This document shows, piece after piece, positions 16,381-24,233 of a DNA stretch of 64,000 bases. The translations under genes and the position numbers were made by a program. How positions within the stretch are numbered: the stretch's first letter is position 1; every line of letters starts with the position of its first letter. This DNA comes from an uncultured Bacteroides sp. (GTDB lineage Bacteria > Bacteroidota > Bacteroidia > Bacteroidales > Bacteroidaceae): NCBI RefSeq assembly GCF_959029255.1, contig NZ_CAUFUE010000023.1, positions 1 through 64,000 on the forward strand, given 5' to 3'. The notes beneath the pieces were generated by a model. The model had not been told where the DNA came from and ran no database searches. It worked only from the letters and a program-made list of their open reading frames with translations.

Positions 16381-16603
16381 AGTTTTAGGCAGACAATGAA
16401 CAGCCAAAGGACGACACATAAACGTCTTTTTTGAAACCTAAATTGTACCCCCTAAGGCTTTGACATATTGATAAAGAGTTGAATTAAAGCGACATAAGGA
16501 GATAGGTTCATAACCCCGTTTCTCCGCGATAAATATTGAAAATCAATAGTTTATAAGAATTACACCCAGTTTTACACCTAATAATGTAAAGCTGGGTGTT
16601 TTT
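16381..16603 (+). ncRNA. Candidate structured non-coding RNA, copy 2 (about 225 nt)
   Basis: It has the same layout as copy 1: promoter, variable 5' half, conserved 3' half, terminator. TTTAGG (16384-16389) can pair with CCTAAA (16437-16442). Inside, AAAGGACG (16406-16413) pairs with CGTCTTTT (16423-16430) and is followed by more Ts, an early terminator-like hairpin that overlaps a 12-codon open frame (ATG 16396, stop 16434). The 3' half has GGAGA (16498-16502) paired with TCTCC (16521-16525) around GGTTCATAACC, then ATTGA/TCAAT, then a 15-bp terminator. Differences from copy 1 inside the terminator stem are compensatory (a G-C pair becomes A-U), supporting selection on structure. Confidence 0.5.
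16562..16603 (+). terminator. Intrinsic terminator of ncRNA copy 2
   Basis: ACACCCAGTTTTACA (16562-16576) pairs with TGTAAAGCTGGGTGT (16585-16599) over 15 bp with one G-U pair, followed by TTTT. Confidence 0.8.
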
Positions 16604-16617
16604 GTACTATTTAAGAA

Positions 16618-16654
16618 AACCGCCGAGTAATTCGGCATTGCTCGGCGGTTTTTA
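16618..16654 (-). terminator. Bidirectional terminator between ncRNA copy 2 and the hydrolase gene
   Basis: AACCGCCGAG (16618-16627) pairs perfectly with CTCGGCGGTT (16641-16650). On both strands Ts follow. It lies 15 bases after the stop of the minus-strand hydrolase gene and likely ends that operon. Confidence 0.75.
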
Positions 16655-16664
16655 TCATTTCCAA

Positions 16665-17399
16665 TTACTTTATGAAGTCATAAACCTGTTTATTAATCCT
16701 ATCGTGCTGTTCTGATGTCCCGTTTTTGCACATATCGCTGTGACCTATTCCGTCCAAGTCAACAACTACGATATTATATCGTTCCTGTTCTGATTTTGAA
16801 GGCAACACTCCATTGTCAGCAGGATAATCGCAACCTCTCAATGTCATTATTTTAGGTTGAGTGGTACGTGGGATAATCATTCTGCGATGGTCTAATGATA
16901 TGACTTTATCGGCAAGATTCGGATATTCTGTGGCTGCCAGCATCACCATATCCCCACCATTGGAATGACCTATCAACACTAATGACTTCCATTCCAAAAC
17001 AGGCATTAACTTCTGAAATACTGAAACTACAAACCTTATGTTATCGACACCTTTTTCCCAAAACGGCATACGAGATTCCATAAAAGGTTCATTCATTGCT
17101 AGCAGTTCATCGGTAGGCAAATCATGTTGTATGCTGATTACATAATAGCCTTTTGAGGATAAGAATTCCGCAAGGTACTCATAATCTTGGTTGGAATTAA
17201 TCTTTTTGCACCCGTCATATCCGTGGTTGAAAATCACAGGAACGGTGTTACCATTCATCATCTTGGGTGCATATATCGTTACAGGTATAGGCCGATTCCT
17301 GTTATTGTCGTAAAAACAAGTCGAGAACTCGGTTTGGGCGACTGTTTCTAATGGAAATATAGCTATTCCTGCCAATAATGTAATTAAGTATTTTAACAT
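16665..17399 (-). CDS. Secreted alpha/beta hydrolase
   Basis: A 244-aa protein with an N-terminal signal peptide (MLKYLITLLAGIAIFPLETVA). It has an oxyanion-hole motif NHGYDG (58-63), a nucleophile elbow GHSNGG with Ser146, an acidic residue in the later strand (CDYPAD) and a C-terminal His (GIGHSDM), the layout of a serine esterase of the dienelactone/PAF-acetylhydrolase-like group. It probably works in the periplasm on a small ester or lipid. It is the last gene of a minus-strand cluster with an NTF2-like protein, a tautomerase and redox proteins. Substrate unknown. Confidence 0.75.
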   Translation of the reverse strand: MLKYLITLLAGIAIFPLETVAQTEFSTCFYDNNRNRPIPVTIYAPKMMNGNTVPVIFNHGYDGCKKINSNQDYEYLAEFLSSKGYYVISIQHDLPTDELLAMNEPFMESRMPFWEKGVDNIRFVVSVFQKLMPVLEWKSLVLIGHSNGGDMVMLAATEYPNLADKVISLDHRRMIIPRTTQPKIMTLRGCDYPADNGVLPSKSEQERYNIVVVDLDGIGHSDMCKNGTSEQHDRINKQVYDFIK

Positions 17400-17409
17400 T
17401 ACAAAATGT

Positions 17410-17763
17410 CTATTCGATGGGAAGGTTATGCTGTTTCAAAAAACTAAGTTTGTCCCAGTAGCCCCTCTGATATACGATAAGATTGTTTTTGACATGGAAG
17501 AAGCCGCAACCACGCAGCCCCAGCGGATCTTTCCATTCCATTATAGCCCATTCTCCGTCTTCGAAAATGTTTTCAACAATACAAACCATCTTGGCTGTTG
17601 CAAACTCGTCGGCAAACATCCGGTATATGGCTTCTTTTCCTACTACAGGAACGTTGGCCACCTGATGATTTACGGCATCATCCGCATATAATGCGGCAAT
17701 TCCCGCCACATCGGATGCGTTGAAGCAATCAATCCACTTTTTTAGTATTTCTTTCGGTCTCAT
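17410..17763 (-). CDS. NTF2-like (SnoaL-type) protein
   Basis: From ATG at 17763 the protein is 117 aa beginning MRPKEILKKWIDCFNASDVA, with the pattern W..AFN..D...L..LYADDAV and GKEAI...F, characteristic of SnoaL/NTF2-like small-molecule binding or isomerase proteins. A longer frame reaches back to 17805 but the extra 14 residues look like spacer. It is soluble and has no signal. It lies 10 bases upstream of the hydrolase gene in the same operon. Confidence 0.72.
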   Translation of the reverse strand: MRPKEILKKWIDCFNASDVAGIAALYADDAVNHQVANVPVVGKEAIYRMFADEFATAKMVCIVENIFEDGEWAIMEWKDPLGLRGCGFFHVKNNLIVYQRGYWDKLSFLKQHNLPIE

Positions 17764-17913
17764 TTTTATTAAATAATAAATTATCTTTCGGATATGAGGG
17801 AACAATCTCGTTTATCAGTATTGCACGTATCGTGTCCGGATTAACCTCTACGTTGTTGAAGTGCATATTTGTTCTCTTCCGGAGAGTTGCCGTAGTTGTT
17901 CCTCAATATTCAT
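17729..17913 (-). pseudogene. Possible decayed gene fragment between tautomerase and NTF2-like genes
   Basis: ATG at 17913 opens MNIEEQLRQLSGREQ before a stop. A second frame from ATG at 17866 gives MHFNNVEVNPDTIRAILINE, then IVPSYPKDN, and runs past the start of the next gene to 17729. Joined by one frameshift they would form one small protein, but I do not recognise it. It may simply be spacer. Confidence 0.25.
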
Positions 17914-17917
17914 AATA

Positions 17918-18118
17918 CTATCCTTTATAGTTACGTTTTATTTCGTCAATAGATTTACCGCCTATTCCGAAATTCTCATCTGGCAATTCCTTGATGGTGA
18001 CCGTGAAGAACTGCGCCGGAATATGGGTTATTTCGGAGGCTGTTGTTGTCAGAAGCTCGATAAGTTCTCTTTTTTGTTCGGAGGTCAAAGCCCCGCTTTC
18101 AACTGAAATGTACGGCAT
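17918..18118 (-). CDS. 4-oxalocrotonate tautomerase-like protein
   Basis: A 66-aa protein beginning MPYISVESGALTSEQKRELI. The Pro after the initiator Met is the catalytic base of the 4-OT/tautomerase superfamily once Met is removed, and the length is typical of the short hexameric type. The substrate is unknown. It is co-directional with, and 4 bases from, the Fe-S flavoprotein gene, in a cluster of small-molecule redox and detoxification proteins. Confidence 0.82.
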   Translation of the reverse strand: MPYISVESGALTSEQKRELIELLTTTASEITHIPAQFFTVTIKELPDENFGIGGKSIDEIKRNYKG

Positions 18119-18122
18119 AATA

Positions 18123-18692
18123 TTACAAATTTAATTTAGATAGAATTGAAGCTACATTCTGACCAAGATTGCGCATATTGGCAATTCCCTCGTCATCTTT
18201 AAGGACATCGCCAATTTCTCGTCCATATACCATATTCCAATATGTCGAACCTATGACGATCATCTCTTTATTGAGAAAGAAATGATTCATGGTGTCAACG
18301 GCTGTCATCCCCCCAGCACGACGAACGGCGGCAACTGCCACACCTATTTTATGTTTCAGAATTCTCGGATTGACGGCAGCGACAACGCTCCCTCTGTCCA
18401 ACATGGCTTTCATTCGAGAAGAAACATCTGCTGAATAAACCGGTGAACCGAGAATTATTCCATTTGCTTCAACCATTTTGCTAAATACCTCGGCAAAACC
18501 GTCTTTGCGGAACACGCAATTGCCTTTGCCTTTACAGGCAAAGCAAGCACGGCATGGCTCTATATCGACATCTGCCAATTGAATAAGCTCGGTTTCAATC
18601 CCTTTCTTATTCAGTTCTTCAAATATGATGCGGATTATGATTGCCGTATTGCCATCTTTCCGTGCGCTGCCGTTAATGCCGATTACTTTCAT
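18123..18692 (-). CDS. Iron-sulfur flavoprotein / NADPH-dependent FMN reductase family
   Basis: A 189-aa flavodoxin-fold protein: GINGSARKDGNT (5-16) is the FMN-phosphate loop, and LGSPVYSADVSS follows as the second flavin loop. The compact motif C47-x2-C50-x2-C53-x5-C59 matches the [4Fe-4S] ligand set of archaeal and bacterial iron-sulfur flavoproteins (Isf). Such proteins pass electrons from ferredoxin to O2, H2O2 or quinones. It overlaps the upstream gene by four bases (ATGA), so the two are translationally coupled. A protective role against oxidants is inferred. Confidence 0.8.
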   Translation of the reverse strand: MKVIGINGSARKDGNTAIIIRIIFEELNKKGIETELIQLADVDIEPCRACFACKGKGNCVFRKDGFAEVFSKMVEANGIILGSPVYSADVSSRMKAMLDRGSVVAAVNPRILKHKIGVAVAAVRRAGGMTAVDTMNHFFLNKEMIVIGSTYWNMVYGREIGDVLKDDEGIANMRNLGQNVASILSKLNL

Positions 18693-19381
18693 TGCAGAAC
18701 CTTAATGTCTTGATGAACGAACTCTCTATTTATCCATAGAGTAGCGTCAGTTCCGGTGAAATGGAGAAGCACATAGTTCGGGTCTGTCGGGCCACCGGGA
18801 AAATGGTTGATATACCAGTCCTGCCACATTTCCTTGCGTATGCTGTCATCGGTGACGATTTCAACTGTTCCGCGCAAAGCAACACTATCTCCATAAAAAG
18901 AATAACAAAGTCCTGCCTTGGGGTTTGTCTTGAAATCGGCAACTTTCACTGAATCTGCTCCCGTAGCCATCCATACCTCGTTGCATCCTACGGTATGACC
19001 TTTTGACATCGGTATGGGGCGGGGAACACCATCGGCATTGATTGAAGCCAGTGTCACCTCATTGCATTGAGCCAGCAAAGCCATTGCCTTTTCAATAATC
19101 GTTCTTTCGTCCTTTTGTTTCCATCGTTTCAGATTTGGGAAGAACTGGCGCATCTGTTCTTTCGCTTGTTCGGGTGTCAAATTCCAGCCAGCCTGCTCGT
19201 TCATCTGGTTGGTAAACTGCGCGCAGAACTCAATCATCTGTTCCATTGTGAAGTCTTGTGCGAACCTGCCGTCCTTATAGCAGTAGATGCAGTAATCCTC
19301 GTTGCGACTGCCATCGGCATTAGTACCCTTGTTGTTTGCGGTCAGCGGCATTCCGCAGCTTTGACAGAATTTTTGTTCCAT
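18689..19381 (-). CDS. Zinc-ribbon plus FMN-binding split-barrel (PNPOx-like) protein
   Basis: A protein of 230 aa from ATG at 19381 (7 residues longer if started at 19402). The first 35 residues form a zinc ribbon (FCQSCGMPL and YCIYC, two CxxC pairs), followed by a helical linker (the QMNEQAGWNLTPEQ region). From about residue 80 comes a pyridoxamine-oxidase-like split barrel (LASINADGVPRPIPM, KGHTVGCNEVWMATG, AGLCYSFYGDSVALRGTVE). The fusion suggests a small flavin or heme/F420-type binding protein with a metal-binding head. It is the first gene of the redox cluster running to 16665. Confidence 0.78.
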   Translation of the reverse strand: MEQKFCQSCGMPLTANNKGTNADGSRNEDYCIYCYKDGRFAQDFTMEQMIEFCAQFTNQMNEQAGWNLTPEQAKEQMRQFFPNLKRWKQKDERTIIEKAMALLAQCNEVTLASINADGVPRPIPMSKGHTVGCNEVWMATGADSVKVADFKTNPKAGLCYSFYGDSVALRGTVEIVTDDSIRKEMWQDWYINHFPGGPTDPNYVLLHFTGTDATLWINREFVHQDIKVLQ

Positions 19382-19507
19382 ATCGTTTTTCTTTTTGCCC
19401 ATCAGTCCAACAGGGCAGGTTATTAAATGCAGAAGCGTGGACTACCTATGTCAATCCGTATGCAAAGTTAGTTATTTTATTGATGTTTTGCATTATATAG
19501 AACGGAA

Positions 19508-19720
19508 TTATAACTTTAATCCTCTACCTTGTCTTGGTTCTTCCGCTGATTGTCGTAAACCCTGCCGAAGTTTCTCCCATTGCTTTTTAAACCATTCGCC
19601 TATTGGTTGCCTGTTTATTGTAAGCACCAATTTATTATCATCAACCGAACTTTTCTCAACTTTGAAAATTTCATTTTTGATTTCAAAGAAAAATGTCTGG
19701 CATTGCACTCGGCTAAACAT
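19508..19720 (-). pseudogene. Truncated copy of the small mobile-element gene at 15973-16290
   Basis: The open frame gives 70 aa ending KLRQGLRQSAEEPR and QGRGLKL. Residues from about FEIKNEIFKVEK onward align with the 105-aa protein at 15973-16290, but the 40 N-terminal residues of the longer copy are missing and replaced by MFSRVQCQTFF. The DNA flank after the stop is also shared. It is most likely a 5'-truncated remnant left by recombination, though translation from the new start cannot be excluded. Confidence 0.5.
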
Positions 19721-19802
19721 TATATTGTCTTCGTCCTATATATAAAGACAACAGATATTATCTCTCAAGCCTGAAGAACCTAAAACCTAATATTTATCAC
19801 CC

Positions 19803-19887
19803 AAAACACCCGGATGTTTTGACCTATAACATGGGGATGTTTTCATGTAAAACACCCGGATGTATTGCGGTAAAACATCCGGGTATT
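19803..19887. repeat. Cluster of four related palindromic units
   Basis: Units at 19803-19820 (AAAACACCCGGATGTTTT), 19828-19843, 19849-19866 and 19872-19887 share an ACACCCGGATGT-like core; the last is nearly the reverse complement of the first. Spacing is 21-25 bp. It could fold as RNA or bind a protein. It is not a CRISPR. Confidence 0.6.
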
Positions 19888-20188
19888 ATAGGGGATAGAT
19901 CATAATATGCCACTTGTTAAGTCTTAATGAAACAAGTGCTCTACATGTTTACTATACTCCCTCATCAATAGACAGCTTCATACCTAGAAGTTTATAATGC
20001 CCAGGCTGCTACAGGTATAACTCTTATTTTGATGAAACCTTAAGGAGGAATTGTATTGGGAGTGGATTATTCGAGGAGAATAAATATGCCAATGTCTTTG
20101 CCTGGATTGCAGAAACAGTCTTATATGGACAGTAAGAGATGAGTTGCGGAGTCCTTTGACGCTGATTATCTTTGTGGCCGATGGAAGA
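19888..20188. other. Non-coding region, possibly with a coding remnant
   Basis: No complete gene is present. On the plus strand around 20012-20135 a frame reads YNSYFDETLRR, then LFEENKYANVFAW and a stop at 20135, with amino-acid usage like a real protein tail. No start or family can be given. The rest shows nothing clear. Confidence 0.25.
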
Positions 20189-20521
20189 TTATAATATCCC
20201 CTTGGTGACGATGTTGAAATGGGATAATACTTCTTTTTTGTAGGCTCTTCCGATGGGTATCATTTTGTCGTAAACAAAAAATGTGTTACCGGCATACTTG
20301 TTGACGTAGTTTATATTGATAACGTAGGAGCGGTGAGTACGTATAAATGTATCGTCCGGCAAGAAACTTGTGATTTTCCCGAGAGATTGGGATACTGTCA
20401 TCTTTCTGCAATCTGATGTATAAAGGATGCAGTAACTCCCTGCTGCTTCCAGATAGCATATATTGTTACAAGCCAATTTTTCAAACCATTCGTTGTGTTT
20501 GATGTAAATGTAAGAGTCCAT
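20189..20521 (-). CDS. Lone LytTR DNA-binding regulator (left border copy)
   Basis: A 110-aa protein that is almost only a LytTR domain: ICYLEAAGSYCILYT, then LPDDTFIRTHRSYVININYV, then DKMIPIGRAYKKEVLSHF. No receiver domain is attached, so its signal input must come from elsewhere. A paralogue with the same ending (VPIGREYKKEVYSRLNI) lies at 29144-29509, and the two flank the TonB/DUF4876/DUF6850 locus. LytTR domains bind pairs of short direct repeats in promoters; the site is not identified here. Confidence 0.85.
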   Translation of the reverse strand: MDSYIYIKHNEWFEKLACNNICYLEAAGSYCILYTSDCRKMTVSQSLGKITSFLPDDTFIRTHRSYVININYVNKYAGNTFFVYDKMIPIGRAYKKEVLSHFNIVTKGIL

Positions 20522-20706
20522 TGCTTATTCCGTTTTAGTAACTTAATTAAATTTTCAGTTTGCGGTGTAAAAGTAGGCAAAAGCAGGCTAGCTGAATTCC
20601 AGAATGGCATGTATGGATAAAAAAGTATATAACGTGTTATTAAACAGGATAATAAGCTGTATAATAATAAGCCGTACATGGACGATTTAGTGAAAAATAT
20701 GATGAT

Positions 20707-21450
20707 TTAGGAATTCTGTTTTACTCCCACTTTCTGAATAACTTCTTCTTTCCATTTTAGTGGAGACGTATTATGGCGATTTTTGAAAGCTTGATAAAAT
20801 GTGGAAAGTGATTCAAAGCCACATTTCTCGGCGAGGTCGGCCATGCCTTGATATTCTTCTGTTGGAGATAACAATAACTCTTCTGCATGATTAAGACGCA
20901 AAGTAGTGTTAATTTCGGTAAGACTGGCATCATATTTTTGTTTGATGAATATGCTTAGATTTACCTTATCAATCATTACATATTCAGCCATTTCATACAA
21001 AGTGACTTTAGAAGTATACAGCCTTGAAGAGTTTATGAATTCATCTATTGATTTTATTTGTTGCTCGTCGGGTACAAAATTTCTTCTTTTCTTTGATGTT
21101 ACTATACTCAGAGTGTAATCAATGCCTTCAGGGAATAATAATTCAAACTTATGAGGTATATTCAGATAATGTATCAGTTTATGTGTTGTTTGGGCTCCGT
21201 ATGTACTAATAGCGATATTCCAAAGTGTCAAGATATACTTCAATATGTATGGTATTTCCAGGCAAAGTAACGCTATAAATAAAATGCAACCACTTATCCC
21301 CCAGGATATATATAAAAAAGGTAGGGTTGATTTAAAAAGTTTCAGCTTTTTCCAATATCGATAGAGTAAGATTATTCCGCAACTGCTTAAGCAAATCCAT
21401 GCGAGGAATGAAGTGCAAATGAGTAATATCTGTAATGCAGGTATATGCAT
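20707..21450 (-). CDS. Membrane-anchored AraC-type regulator
   Basis: A 247-aa protein with an N-terminal membrane part (two to three spans within residues 1-85: LQILLICTSFLAWICLSSCG, LPFLYISWGISGCILFIALL, ILKYILTLWNIAIS). The cytoplasmic AraC-family HTH covers about residues 140-240 (TLYEMAEYVMIDKVNLSIFI, then LAEKCGFESLSTFYQAFKNR). It is divergent from the TonB-receptor gene with about 120 bases between, so it likely controls that operon in response to an envelope signal. It could also control the LytTR gene downstream of it. Confidence 0.8.
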   Translation of the reverse strand: MHIPALQILLICTSFLAWICLSSCGIILLYRYWKKLKLFKSTLPFLYISWGISGCILFIALLCLEIPYILKYILTLWNIAISTYGAQTTHKLIHYLNIPHKFELLFPEGIDYTLSIVTSKKRRNFVPDEQQIKSIDEFINSSRLYTSKVTLYEMAEYVMIDKVNLSIFIKQKYDASLTEINTTLRLNHAEELLLSPTEEYQGMADLAEKCGFESLSTFYQAFKNRHNTSPLKWKEEVIQKVGVKQNS

Positions 21451-21572
21451 ATTCTGGCTTTTTGGTTGTAAATGTACATATTCCGGGTTATATTGCTAGA
21501 TTTTTTCCATCTTTTTTTTCTACTTGCTTGTGATAAGATGAAATAATTTCTCTTACTTTGTCGTGTAAAAGT

Positions 21573-24203
21573 ATGAGTACGAAGTATATCTATTACATAA
21601 TATCCTACATATTACTGACGTTGCTATCCGGACTATGTGATGTATGGAGCCAGAGCAAGAACGTTCCTTTTGACTCTATACGGACAATCGGCCTTGGCGA
21701 AGTGGTGGTAACTGCTATCCAGCCTGATGCGTCAGATACCCGTTCAGTGATAGGTCAAGATGCAATCAGGCATATACAGGCTACGGAACTTTCCGGTTTG
21801 TCACAATTATTACCCGGAGTATTGACCCGGAATCCGAATTTAAATCTTCCTGCCGCTTTTACAATTCGTAGTGTGTCGTATGAAGACCCTGTCAATGCGA
21901 TAGGTACAGCTATCCTTGTGGATGGCATACGAATGAACAATAACACGAATATGCAGCAAACCACTTTGGGGAGGAGTGGTATATTGTATAATAGTTCGGC
22001 ATTTTCCGGATTTGATGTACGTTCGCTTGCTCCTTCGTCCATTGAAATGGTGGAGGTGATACGCGGTGTTCCTTCGGTCCGATATGGGGACGTGACCAGT
22101 GGAGTGGTTGTCGTCAAATCTAAGGCGGGCATACAGCCTTATACAGCCGGTTTGCGTTTTACGGCAACAGAAAAACTGTTTTCTGTCGGCAAAGGGGTGT
22201 CATTAGGTAGTAAAGGAGGCACCCTTTATGTGGGAGCTGATTATGCGTTGTCAGCTCAGGATGCCCGTAAGCCTGAAGAGACTTTTCAGCGTATCGGTTT
22301 GCAGGCGGCGTATGCCAAAGATTTTCCTTCAGCTATTTTCCGTATGAATTTTAGGGGATATCATATACAGGATTTGAATGAAAAAGGGAGGGATATGGTT
22401 GACGGGGAATTTCGGAAATCAGTCTGTAATGGGGTGTCTGTTTCAATGAATGGGCTATGGAATTTAAGTAAACCTTGGCTTTCCAGTATTGAATATGATG
22501 CGGGGTTGACTGCCGGATATCAAAAGAATCAATCAAATATCTATTATTCAGGAACTCAGCAGGTGTCTACTTATACTAAACAGTCGGGGGAGTATGCAGG
22601 ATTTTTTCTGCCTCCTAATTACTTTTCCGGCCTTTCTGTTCAAGGGAAGCCGCTGACTGCCAATGCGTCGCTTATAGCCAATCTGCAACATTCTATATAT
22701 AATAAGGTGTACAATCGCTTCTCTTTGGGAATAGAGGTCGGCACGGAAGGTAATCAAGGTGAGGGTATACGGTTTGATCCGTTCAACCCGCCATTGGAGA
22801 TGGTTGGAATACGTGCCCGTTCTTATAGTGATATACCTTTTATACACCATTATACGGTGTTTGTTGAGGATAATTTAAGATTTCATACAGGGAAAATGCG
22901 CACGGAATTGCAGTTGGGCGTCCGTATGAATCAGTTACAAACAGGCTCCTTGCATTATTCTCCCACTGTGGAACCCCGGGTGAATATAAGACAAGTACTT
23001 TGGGAACAGAAGGAAGGGCATTTCCTGAATAGTTTCAGTATACGTGCAGGCTGGGGATTGATGCGCAAACAACCGGTGTTGGCCTATCTCTATCCCGATA
23101 AATCCTATACGGATGTGAATTGCTTTACTTATAATGATACGGAGAATAATCACCGTTTAGCAATACTGCAAACGTATGTTACGGATAATACTTTTAATTC
23201 AAAATTGCGCTTGCCGGTAAATAATAAGTTTGAGATAGGGATTAATTTCAGGATGAGAGGTATTGCTGCTGATGTCGTTTGGTTTAGAGAACATCTTCGT
23301 AATGGATATTGTGCTGCGCAAGGAGCTGAGCCGTTTACTTATCGCCGATATGCCTCTTTGATTTCCAAGGGGGAACAACCGGAACTGATTAGTGAGGGGG
23401 TGATAAACCGTGGTGAATTACTTCCTTATGTCACAAATACTGCATTTGCTCTATATATGCGTCCTGAAAACGGTATAGAGCAACGTAAAGAAGGGGTGGA
23501 GTATACTATTGACCTGGGGCATTGGAAACGGTTGTGTTCTTCATTTCTTGTTAGTGGAAGTTATATCATGATGCGCGAAAAAGACAATTCCTTTTCGGCT
23601 TATCACCCGCAGGTTGAAACGGATGGTAAACCCTATCCTTATGTCGGTATCTATGAAACAGATACTCAATTATCCAATTTACGAATATGGAAATTGTGCA
23701 GTAGTCGTTTTCAATGTATCACTCAGATACCTCGCATTGGATTGATAACCAGTTTGACACTGCAAGCCGTATGGTTGGACAAGCAATGCCGGAGTATGGA
23801 AAGTAATTATGATAATATGGTTTATCTGGCTGATGAAAATGGAAATCGGGTAGAGGGGGATTGGATGAACGATATAGAATATCGTAAACGTCTGAATCCT
23901 GTATATTATATGGATGGAAAAGGTGATTTGCATCCTTTTACACCGGATATGGCAACAACTGGACAGTTTGCTGACTTGGTGCTGGATGCCGGTTCGCTGA
24001 CGGCTTTTCAAGAAGATTCTTATAAGCCTTATTTCTTATTGAACCTTCGGGTGACAAAGAAAATGGGAAAGCATGTATCAGTGGCATTCTGCGCCAATAA
24101 TCTTACCAGAGCCAATCCGAAAAGGTATTCACGAAGTACCCGACAATATTCATTAATGAATCCCGATTTGTACTACGGGGCTGAGGTGAATATACAATTT
24201 TAA
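21573..24203 (+). CDS. TonB-dependent outer-membrane receptor, substrate unknown
   Basis: An 876-aa protein from ATG at 21573, with a signal peptide (YIISYILLTLLSGLCDVWS), a TonB-box-like start LGEVVVTA, a plug domain (TAILVDGIRMNNN, IEMVEVIRGVPSVRYGDVTS) and a beta-barrel ending NPDLYYGAEVNIQF. It lacks the N-terminal carboxypeptidase-like domain of SusC proteins and has no SusD partner. Downstream genes for a DUF4876 lipoprotein and a DUF6850 barrel start within 31 and 8 bases, so these form an operon. A metal, metallophore or small-molecule ligand seems more likely than a glycan, inferred from architecture only. Confidence 0.85.
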   Translation: MSTKYIYYIISYILLTLLSGLCDVWSQSKNVPFDSIRTIGLGEVVVTAIQPDASDTRSVIGQDAIRHIQATELSGLSQLLPGVLTRNPNLNLPAAFTIRSVSYEDPVNAIGTAILVDGIRMNNNTNMQQTTLGRSGILYNSSAFSGFDVRSLAPSSIEMVEVIRGVPSVRYGDVTSGVVVVKSKAGIQPYTAGLRFTATEKLFSVGKGVSLGSKGGTLYVGADYALSAQDARKPEETFQRIGLQAAYAKDFPSAIFRMNFRGYHIQDLNEKGRDMVDGEFRKSVCNGVSVSMNGLWNLSKPWLSSIEYDAGLTAGYQKNQSNIYYSGTQQVSTYTKQSGEYAGFFLPPNYFSGLSVQGKPLTANASLIANLQHSIYNKVYNRFSLGIEVGTEGNQGEGIRFDPFNPPLEMVGIRARSYSDIPFIHHYTVFVEDNLRFHTGKMRTELQLGVRMNQLQTGSLHYSPTVEPRVNIRQVLWEQKEGHFLNSFSIRAGWGLMRKQPVLAYLYPDKSYTDVNCFTYNDTENNHRLAILQTYVTDNTFNSKLRLPVNNKFEIGINFRMRGIAADVVWFREHLRNGYCAAQGAEPFTYRRYASLISKGEQPELISEGVINRGELLPYVTNTAFALYMRPENGIEQRKEGVEYTIDLGHWKRLCSSFLVSGSYIMMREKDNSFSAYHPQVETDGKPYPYVGIYETDTQLSNLRIWKLCSSRFQCITQIPRIGLITSLTLQAVWLDKQCRSMESNYDNMVYLADENGNRVEGDWMNDIEYRKRLNPVYYMDGKGDLHPFTPDMATTGQFADLVLDAGSLTAFQEDSYKPYFLLNLRVTKKMGKHVSVAFCANNLTRANPKRYSRSTRQYSLMNPDLYYGAEVNIQF

Positions 24204-24233
24204 AATAATAAGTGTTAATTGAAGAAATGAGTG

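Noticed and set aside
19803..19887. CRISPR array
   Set aside because: Units are imperfect, partly inverted, with gaps of 5-7 bases, and there are no cas genes.
20398..20679. Open frame of 93 codons on the minus strand
   Set aside because: It overlaps the LytTR gene in another frame and has no recognisable features.
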